Of a stretch of 64,000 nt of DNA, positions 55,732 to 64,000 are shown piece after piece (position 1 is the stretch's first letter; every line of letters starts with the position of its first letter). The DNA lies in contig CM031628.1 of assembly GCA_018398815.1 (NCBI GenBank), positions 15,013,414 to 15,077,413 of the forward strand. The letters are read 5' to 3'. A program made the translations under genes and the position numbers. The notes below the pieces were generated by a model. That model saw only the letters and a list, made by a program, of their open reading frames with translations, did not search any database and was not told the DNA's origin. The stretch comes from Conus ventricosus. Its lineage: Eukaryota; Mollusca; Gastropoda; Neogastropoda; Conidae.

Positions 55732-57175
55732 CTGGCAGGAAAGGAGAAAGAGGAATGCAGACATCTTGCATACATTGCTTGATTTCCAGGCCGTGTCCAT
55801 CCACAGGTAAGAACCTCGGTACACGTAGTCAGCCACAGACAGCACACAAAGGTACACCCCCAGGACCAATTTAGACGCACATAGGTGAGAAACAAATGTC
55901 CCAGTACGTTCTCTGTCCTTTTGTTCTCGAGCGACCGGCACCAAGACAAAACCGTTTCCTAGCAAGATGAAGGGCGCGAGAAGATAAGCCAAAGTCCGCT
56001 GTCCCTGTTCTCCCAAAAGATGTTCACAGGTGGAAAATACTGCTGAAGGTGCTCGACAGTTCTTCGTGTTGAAGTTGTCAGGTAAGGCCTGGCTACAACA
56101 CAGCTTGAAATTATCAGCATACAGCACCTGGAGGTTGCCCAGGTTCTTCAACAAGGTATGAGAAAATGTTGATATGTCAGTACCCCGGAGGTCCAGCTTT
56201 CTGAGATAAGGATGGACCAGCTCCCCTCTAATCACGCCATTTGCACTGCTGCTGGACAGGTTAAGACTGGTGAGTCCAGAGAAGGACCTCAGTCTGTGGA
56301 GGTCCAGGTACTCCATGTCTACAGAGCTGAGGTCCAGGCTAATGAGAGCTGGCAAAGTCCTAGCCTCAGATGACTTGTTTGGGAAGAGAGCTACCAATGG
56401 ATTGTGTGCAAGGACCAAGTGATTCAGGTTGCTGAGGTTTCCTAGAATATCTAAAGAAACAGCTCTTAGCTGGGTTTTGGCTGACGTCCAGAATTTGATG
56501 TTGGGAAGATCTAGAAGGAGCAGTTCAGACAGAAAGCAGTTTGTCAGGTTCAGGTATATCAACATTTTATTTTGAACAGACTTTCTGCTTTCATTCCCGA
56601 GTCAGAGGCATCTAAATAACGAACATCAGGGTAATATCCAACAGGAAACACATCGTCACACACAAAAGTCAATCCCTGACAGGAGCACTGGTCAGGACAA
56701 GTCATGGAGCAGAACAATTCATCATCATGCTGAGGACAATGTTTTAACCAGTCACAAACGTGATTTGGATGCAGGCATACCTGGGACTGACGACAACGAA
56801 AGTACCCAGGACATGTGTAGGTCACACAGTCTGTCTCGTCGTCTTTGTAAGGACAGTCATAGACGCCGTTACATCTCAAAAGACTGGTAAAATGTAGGGC
56901 ACCGATGGACATTCAAAATGGGTTTTTGGTGGAGATGAACTCCCTGCTCATATTGAGCTAGTTCCAAGGAAACCAGCTCATTGCGTCTATATTTGATAAT
57001 CAAATCAGACCATCTGTAACCGTACCGGAGTGAGAAAGTGGGAGAATAGCCTTCCAAGATACGTTTCATGTTAGTGTGGCAGCCAACGTTATCCATGGAG
57101 TTCCTGCATTCTTGACCGAACGCTTTGCACCATGCTACGTCACTGAAACACTGCCAACGAATGCATGTGTTATAC
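55732..57175 (-). CDS. GRL101-type receptor exon 1, contig 3 copy
   Basis: Same exon as 37321-38764, on the minus strand, with donor GTAAAT after 55732 and acceptor CAG before 57175. Here the join from the leucine-rich part into TM1 is open: 'CEHLLGEQGQRTLAYLLAPF', then 'LLGNGFVLVPVAREQKDRE' (intracellular loop 1) and 'VYLCVLSVADYVYRGSYLW' (TM2). Breaks lie instead near 56885 (before 'RCNGVYDCPYKDDETDC') and near 56562. Each copy is thus open where the other is broken, pointing to consensus errors in a functional gene. Some substitutions also differ ('DVSHN' against a frame-shifted version; 'RRNELVSLE' against 'RNDPLVSLK'), as expected of alleles. Confidence 0.87.
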
Positions 57176-57455
57176 CTGTTGTGGATGTTAAACAACAACG
57201 ACGATAACAACAAGCTGATTCACCGAACTGGCGCGGGATGGTTTTAGTTGATGCTACACCCACATTTTCTTTTCTTTTTTCTTTAGAAAAGAAATAGTCT
57301 ACAATTCATGTCCAGACCAAAGACTGACAGGTAGAAAATAGTTCTATACATTAACTAGCTAAAGTGGTCATGGAAAACAAAGAATGGAGCTGAGGATGGA
57401 GGGAGGGAGTAGTTGGAATAAGTCTGAAATGTGATGAGTGAGAGGGGATGGGAGA

Positions 57456-57465
<10 letters not shown>
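57176..57465. other. Upstream of receptor exon 1, contig 3
   Basis: Matches 37030-37320 reversed; similarity to contig 2 ends where the microsatellite begins. No exon with a signal peptide was found. Confidence 0.5.
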
Positions 57466-57499
<34 letters not shown>

Positions 57500-57511
57500 A
57501 GAGACAGAGAC

Positions 57512-57544
<33 letters not shown>

Positions 57545-57634
57545 GACAGAGAGACAGAGAGACAGAGACAATGAGACAGAGAATGAATAAAAAGATGAGA
57601 GAAGAAGAAGAAGAAGAAGAAGAAGAAGAAGGAG

Positions 57635-57666
<32 letters not shown>

Positions 57667-57720
57667 GAAAGAAGTAGAAGAAGAAGACGGAGAGAGCGAT
57701 ACAAGACAAGACAAGACAAA
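57457..57720. repeat. GA, CAGA and GAA microsatellite
   Basis: (GA)n at 57457-57500, (CAGA)n to 57560, (GAA)n at 57601-57690, (ACAAG)n to 57720. Confidence 0.96.
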
Positions 57721-58335
57721 ATTCTTTATTTACGAGGATAATAGCTAAGCACTAACGTGCTTTTTTACATCCAGTCCTCGCCCTGAGTAGGGACTACAAC
57801 ATGCAGTAAAATCAATTAATGTAAGAAATCAAAGAAGCAAGCAAAGCGGTCATGTAATCATGGAGGAACATCAAATGAAAATAGAAGATAAATGAAAAAC
57901 AAAACAAAAAATAAGAATAATAACAAACAAAACAACAATAAAAAATAATAATAACAAAATAAAAAATAAAATAAAAATAAAAATGAGAATAACAATAATG
58001 AAGAGGAAGGAGAGAGTGGGGTAGGGAGTGAGGTGGGCTGGGGAAACATATGTAAGTGTACTACAACGTACAAGATTGGCATGTATGAAAACAGACAGTG
58101 AAAATGATATGACAAAAAGCGAACATTTTTTTGAAACAAAATACACGCCGTTCGCACCATGAGCAGGGGGGGAGAGAGAGAGAGAGGAGAGAGGAGAAGA
58201 GGAAGGAGAGGGAGGAAGAGAGTAGGGGGGAAAAAGGGGAAAGAAAGGGGAAAAAAAAAGAGAAGGAAAGGCAAAAATGATTTTTTTTGGGTGTGTGGGG
58301 GGGGGGGGGGGGGGGGGGGGTTTGGGGGGAGTGAA

Positions 58336-58378
<43 letters not shown>

Positions 58379-58628
58379 AGCGGAGGAGAGAGGTGGGGAA
58401 GGGGAGAGGGGGAACAGCATGAGATGTAATGATTTAAAATGAAATGTACTAAAACGTACAAAAATTAGCCTGTATAAAATCGAACAGTTAAAATGAACAT
58501 GACACAATATGTACGGAATTCTGAACATACAGCGCACGCCGCACAAGACAAGAGAGAAATAGTGAGAGAGAGAGAGAGAGAAGAGAGGAGAGGAGAGAGA
58601 GTGATGAGAGAGAGAATGGAGAGAGAAT

Positions 58629-58679
<51 letters not shown>

Positions 58680-58792
58680 GAGAGAGAGAGAGAAAGAATG
58701 AAAAAAGGTGACAACATATAATCATTTTTCGTAATATTATATCCATATGCACACATAATATATACCCCACTACACACATATATATGCATACC
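57721..58792. repeat. Purine-rich, poly-G and GA-rich tract
   Basis: ATAA-rich sequence (57880-58000), GA-rich sequence with G runs of about 20 and 38 at 58301-58320 and 58340-58377, then (GA)n at 58560-58695. The start (57721-57795) is a short unique block, ATTCTTTATTTACGAGGATA and following bases, possibly the 3' end of a dispersed repeat. No gene. Confidence 0.85.
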
Positions 58793-59060
58793 CCCCCCCC
58801 CCCCCCCCCCACACACACATCACATATATATATATATAATATATATATATAATATACATATATAATATCTACATACATACTATAACACGCACACACATAC
58901 ACATACACATACATGCGCACACGTACATATATATATATATACACACAACAACACAACAAACATACATAGCATACATACATACATACATACATACAAAACC
59001 TACTACAAACATACACACAACCACACTGGTGATATATATATAAATTATATAATATATATA
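58793..59060. repeat. CA/CATA/TA microsatellite block, first copy
   Basis: A C run, (TA)n, CACATACACATACACATACA, (CATA)n, then the unique block ACAACCACACTGGTGATATA. The same order of blocks occurs at 63590-63860, 4.8 kb further on, in the same orientation. Confidence 0.85.
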
Positions 59061-59089
59061 TATATATATCTATATAAATAAAAAGATGA

Positions 59090-60410
59090 ATAGAACCAAA
59101 GAGCCTAAAATGATTTTTAAAAAGTGCACGACCCCTTTGGTGAGACCACATTTTTCCAATTATGGTTTAAAAAGGAAGGTTAAAACTCAAGGTTAAAACT
59201 CGCCAATTAGTTTCTAGCGGCGTTGCGCTGTCATCCGGATGGTCTCGATTGCCCACCGCCGATGTTATAAAGCGTGTGGGCTCACGTTTGCGTTGTTTGC
59301 ACGTGTGCGGGTTGTCTCACGTGTTTTTTGGGGCTTACAGGGTTTTTTGTTTTGAGAAAGTGTTCACTAACAACGATTTTCCATTTTATGCCTCAATTGT
59401 TTACTATTTCTGTTTTTGGTGTTTAAGTTTGCAAAGTGTGGTTTGCATAGTATTAAACCATTTTTCATAAACATAGGTTGCACTCTTTTGGAAACATTTC
59501 TGTTGGAGATGCACTTTTTATGATTTTCCAGAATATTATTGTACTTGTTTTTTGCGTCTTTTAAAGTTTTCCAGATATATTTGCTCGTTCTTGTTTGGTG
59601 TTTTATATTTGTTCTTTATTAGAATGACTGTTTGTGGTTTGGCATATCTGGTTTAAGTGGTTTTCAGTGATCCCTATGTATGTTTCTTTTTTCAAATGTC
59701 GATGTTACAGTGGCTTGGTAACAATGTTGTTGTGGAGGACATTAATGTTTAGTGGGCACTGCTCCTTTCTCGTGCAATTGCAATATTTCCTTTCTTCAAA
59801 TTCCTTTCTTCCACCTTCTTTTGCAGTGTTGATTTTCATTTTGGGTTGGATGCGTCAATCAGGTTTAGAAGGTTTGGGATACATGAGGTCGATCGTTTGA
59901 CAGTGTTTTAGGTTAAATATTATTGGACAGTTTGTGCTCTTTATGGAAATGAAAGTTGCTAGAAATTTGAAGAATTTCATTCCCTATGTTTGTTTATGAG
60001 TTTCGCGTCGTATGGGGGGGTTAATACCATATATTTTTCTTTTCCCTATTTATTCATGCTTATAATGTGGATTGTTGTACGGGTTTGTATTGTAGTTTGT
60101 AATTGTAATCCACTTGTTTGTAGTGCCTTCCTGGTATTTCCACAGCTGCATTGTTGAACACACACTCATTGCATGAACAGGTTTAGATAGTCTCTTGATT
60201 TATTGCCATTGGGGTATGGTCTTTATACAGATGGTGGATGGTTATACTTTTGGTGTGTACATAAAGAGGTGTATCGTAGGGTTTCTTGTAATGGTTTATA
60301 TATATGGATGATGAGATCCGTGTAATGTCTAAGTATTCACTTACCTTTTATTGTTTGCATCAAAGGTGATCTTTAAGTTTGTGGTTTTGGAAGATTTAGC
60401 AAAGTACATA
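59090..60410 (-). pseudogene. RT/GIY-YIG retroelement, minus-strand copy
   Basis: Parallel to 240-1400: minus-strand text around 59760-59640 includes 'NNIVYQATVTS'-like and 'TYIGITENH'-like pieces in broken frames, then 'KYIWK' near 59580. The outer end (TTTCTAGCGGCGTTGCGCTG at 59211-59230) returns inverted at 60880-60900 and 63340-63355. About 25-30% diverged from the copy at position 1 by eye. Confidence 0.6.
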
Positions 60411-60479
60411 CTTCTTGAATTCAGATGGTTCTGGGTTGTTTGTTAGAGCCGCAAGGCCATCACTCTGTACAGTCCGACT

Positions 60480-61015
60480 TGTTTTCCCGAGAAATAAAAA
60501 CCAAACGAAACTGAGCAAATATATCTGGAAACTACTTAAAGACGCAAACCAAGCTACAAGTATACCTGGAAAAAACAATAAAAAGAGCAACACCAGTACA
60601 GCAAAGTTCAAAAAGGTGCAACCTATGTTTAACTGAAAAATGGTAATACAATGTCAAAACCACACACACATAGCAACTTAAAAAAACACCAAACCAAAAT
60701 AGACAACAATTTGCAGGCAAAAATGGAAATCGTTGTTTAGATGAACAACATCCAAAACAAAACCGAAAGCCCCAAAAAACACGTGCACCAACCGCACTTG
60801 CAAACAACCGAAAACGAGAGCCCACACGCAAAATAACAACGGCGTGGCAAACAGAGACCATCCAGATGACATGCGCAACGCCGCTAGAAACAAATTTGTC
60901 GAGTTTTTAACCTTGAGTTTAACCTTCGCTTTTAACATCATATGACAAATGTTTGCTCCCCCAAGGGGTCGAGCACTTTTAAAATTCATTTTAGGCTCTT
61001 TTGGTTCTATTCATC
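60480..61015 (+). pseudogene. RT/GIY-YIG retroelement 3' end, inverted partner
   Basis: The plus strand begins inside the GIY-YIG region ('KLSKYIWKLLKDANQATSIP') and runs through the 3' end with CAACGCCGCTAGAAACAAAT and the tail AGGGGTCGAGCACTTTTAAA. The tail is the inverse of 59090-59140, so the two copies face each other across about 70 bp. Confidence 0.6.
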
Positions 61016-61019
61016 TTGA

Positions 61020-63400
61020 TTGCTCCTCACGATGAGCTCTGGTGCCACGAAAGATTTTAAAATGGATGAAATCAACAATTTTAGCAGTCAACAAAAAACA
61101 TACCGTTCTCTAACCCCCCTAACAAAAAAATCTACTTCAAAAAGATTCATAGAACAAACCGAAAAGTTCGTACTCCAATATGAGATGGAAATCATACTTT
61201 ATTCTCTGAACCCGAAAGCAAAAAAAGAGGACAAAAACACCTACGATTTCAAATCATGGCGATCACCACCAGTCCATAGACGATATGAAACGCTTTGAAG
61301 ACAAATGAAAAGAATGATAACCAATATTGAATTCAAAAACTCTAACAACGCTTTCCAAAACAACATTTAAAAAACCAAATAAAACAAGTACAAAATGACA
61401 AAAAAATATTTTGAAGGCTGACAAAACTAGCAATTACTACAAAAATGGGAACCAAAGGAATTATTCTCAACACCTTGACAAAAACACCAGAAAAACTACA
61501 AAAAAGCAGACAAAAAAATACATGACAGTATCCGCACTAAAGATAAAGAACTTGCAGAGTCGCATAACCTAAGAGACAGGAATAGAAGCGAACAGCAACA
61601 AAAAGAAGCTTTCATAAACTCAAAGACCACAAACCCAACTTTCATAACAATCCAACATGCAGACTAAAAAACCCATCGAAAATCTTAATTATGCAAAATA
61701 AGCAAGAACATTCAGGAAAAAAAAAAAAAAGGACATAAAAACAACTCTGATTACAACCTCTGAAGACCACATACAAGTTAACCAATGGTATCAAAAACAC
61801 AAAAACAAAGTAATACAGAATTTATCACATTGACATAGTAGAACAATTACCCATCCATAGCAGATGAACAACACTCCAAAAGCCCAAGTTTGCCCAGTAA
61901 CCAACACAGACCAAACAGGGTCAGAAATGGAAATCATTCTCCACACCAAGAAAACATTACTACACAGCAGAAATGAAAACCTGGATCAGGAAACCAACAA
62001 GAAACGCAGGTGAGTCGACGTAACCATGGTTCATATGAATGTGCAGAAACATGTGAACTGGTCGGACTATTCATGCTGTCCAACATCAAGAAAAAAACTC
62101 GGAAAACAAGTCGGACTGTACAGAGGACAAGGCCTTGCTGCACTAACAAACAACCAAGAACCATCGAAAACAAGAAGAAAGAACTATGCAAAATCTCCAA
62201 AACCACAACTTAAAGATCACCATTAGAAGCAAACCAAAAGGTAAGTGAACTACTTAGACAGTAACAACTGGATCTCAACACCATAATAAAAAAACCATAC
62301 AAGAAACCAACGATACACCCTCTTAATGTACACAACCAAAAGTAACCAATCCACCATCTTTAATTACAGACCATACCCCATGGCAAACAGAGGACTATCA
62401 AACCTGTCATGTCAATGAGAGCAGTGTTCATCAAAGCAGCAGTGAATACCAAGGAGGCACTACAAACAAGAGGATACAATTACAAACTAACAAACAACCC
62501 TGACAACAACACAAAATAAAAGCAAGAAAACTAGGAAAAGAAAAAATCATAAGGATAACCACCCCCATACGACGGAAACTCAAAAAAAACATAGGGAAAA
62601 GAAATTCTTCAAAATCCTAGCAACATCATTTCAAAAGAGCAGAAACAAACAGTCCAAAAAATATAACAAAAACACTGTCACCAATCGAACACATGATGCC
62701 ACCTCAAAAACCTGATTGACGCATCCAACAAAAATGAAAATCAACACAGCTAAGAAGGGTGAAGAAAGGAAAATCTTGCAAATGCACGAAGAAAGGAGCG
62801 AGTGCCCACTAAACAATAAATGTCTCCACACCAACATGTATACCAATCCACAGTAAACATCATGAAAATGAAAAAGAAACATACATATGGATCACTGAAA
62901 ACCACTCAAAAACAGATATGCAAACCACAAACAGTCATCAATAAAGAAAAATATAAAAACCAAACAGAACAGAGGGGCAAATATATCTGGAAAACTTAAA
63001 GACGCAAAAACGAAGCTACAAAATATCCTGGAAAATCATAAAAAGAGCATCACACCATACAGCAATTTTTGCAAAAGGTCAACCAATTTAACTGAAAAAT
63101 GGTTAAAAACTATGCAAACCAACTTAGCAACTTTAAACACCAAACAAAATAGTAAACAATTGCAGGCATAAATGGGAAATCGTTGTTAGTGAACCCAATC
63201 CAAACAAAAACCTGAAAGCCCCAAAAAACACGTGCGACCAACCCGCACGTGCGAAACAACCGCAAACAGTTAGAGCCACACGCTATAAAACATCGGCTGG
63301 TGGGAGCAAACAGAGACCATCCTGAATGACAGCGCAAACGCCGCTAGAAACAAATTTGTCGAGTTTTTAACCTGAGTTTTAACCTTCATTTTAACATCCA
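61020..63400 (+). pseudogene. RT/GIY-YIG retroelement, longest copy
   Basis: The plus frame at 61035-61298 ('MDEINNFSSQQKTYRSLTPL', ending 'DFKSWRSPPVHRRYETL') is the N-terminal part. Broken frames then show RT-family blocks: 'EKKYFEG'-like text, 'EAFINSKTTNPTFITIQ' (61606-61660), 'CKISKNIQ' (61690) and 'YHIDIVEQLPI' (61826-61855, the palm Asp region). After these come linker text near 62400-62520 and GIY-YIG pieces near 62800-62960. The 3' end resembles 60880-60960. Much of the palm appears deleted. It is probably Penelope-like, heavily decayed. Confidence 0.55.
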
Positions 63401-64000
63401 AGACAGATCTATATATAAATATATATAATATATAAATAACTATATTAATATATATACAAAATAAATATAAATATATATATATCACCAAATACTTGATACA
63501 TTGAACAAAAAGAAGAAGAAAAAAAATAGAAAAATATAAAATGGGATGATCCAAAAGCCCACATAAATAAACCCACACAACAACAATAGTGCATACCCCC
63601 CCACAACACACATATAAATATATATATATACATATATAAATACAAAAATACCTACACGCACACACATACACATGCACATACATTGCGCACACGTAAACAA
63701 AAATATATAAATACACAACATACACACATACACACATAACATAACATACATACATACATACATACATACATACATACATACATACATACATAATACAAAC
63801 ATACTACAAACAAACACCAACACACACTGGTTGATATGTATATATAAATATATATAAAGTATATAATAAATATATATATATATATATATATATAAATCTA
63901 TAATATATATTTACATATATAAAAATATATATAAAAGTTAAATAATATTAAAAAGGAAGGTTAAAACCCTTAGTAAGCTGTTTAATTATAATACATATAT
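63400..64000. repeat. TA/CATA/CA microsatellite block, second copy
   Basis: (TA)-rich at 63410-63480 and 63840-63930, (CATA)n at 63740-63790, with the block ACACACACTGGTTGATATGT at 63820-63840. From 63953 the sequence AAAAAGGAAGGTTAAAACCC repeats 59168-59187, where the minus-strand retroelement copy begins, so another unit may follow beyond the window. Confidence 0.85.

Noticed and set aside
37030..57465. A genuine 20-kb inverted duplication (large palindrome) around the 1000-N gap
   Set aside because: Possible, but the N runs, the differing insertions and complementary frame breaks fit unmerged alleles better. Kept as the alternative to be excluded by reads.
57351..59151. Several frames of 110-250 residues rich in Ser, Leu, Phe or Pro
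   Set aside because: Translation of GA, GAA and poly-G tracts; no recognisable domain in any frame.

Overview
The window looks like animal nuclear DNA from a mollusc, most likely a gastropod. The only host gene I recognise is a GRL101-type G-protein coupled receptor (LDL-receptor class A modules, leucine-rich repeats, then seven transmembrane helices), a family I know mainly from snails. The rest is transposable elements, endogenous virus-like DNA, a tRNA-derived SINE and abundant microsatellite, all typical of a repeat-rich invertebrate genome. Frames are broken by small insertions and deletions almost everywhere. Copies of the same gene inside the window break at different places, so part of the damage is probably consensus error rather than biological decay.

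Layout. Two N runs (exactly 100 N at 21632-21731, exactly 1000 N at 45501-46500) split the window into three contigs. Contig 1 (1-21631) holds a fragment of a reverse transcriptase/GIY-YIG retroelement, a 15.5 kb Maverick/Polinton (adintovirus-like) element at 1410-16899, receptor-intron sequence, the start of a piggyBac remnant, and a Tc1 element cut by the gap. Contig 2 (21732-45500) holds a Penelope-like element, an RTE-like LINE, an L1-like LINE interrupted by a palindromic insertion, a third LINE tail and a SINE. It then continues with a receptor exon, the piggyBac remnant with a complete nested Tc1 element, intron sequence and the right tip of the same Polinton. Contig 3 (46501-64000) is, in opposite orientation, another version of the receptor locus: second receptor exon, two minisatellites, the retroelement fragment, intron, piggyBac remnant WITHOUT the Tc1, and the first receptor exon. 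It ends in purine-rich repeats and more RT/GIY-YIG copies.

Interpretation. Contig 2 followed by contig 1 reversed reads as one allele: exon 1, piggyBac with Tc1, intron, Polinton, retroelement fragment. Contig 3 reversed reads as the other allele, without Polinton and without Tc1. The window therefore seems to place two haplotypes of one locus in one scaffold and supplies empty sites for both insertions.

The Polinton carries, from its left end: packaging ATPase, candidate virion proteins, a proline-rich membrane protein, a capsid-like protein, a Gly/Ala-rich membrane protein, protein-primed family B DNA polymerase, retroviral-type integrase and several small membrane or Cys-rich proteins. 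Its most unusual property is that each terminal inverted repeat is itself a nearly perfect palindrome of about 90 bp, so each end could fold into a hairpin. I recognised no maturation protease.
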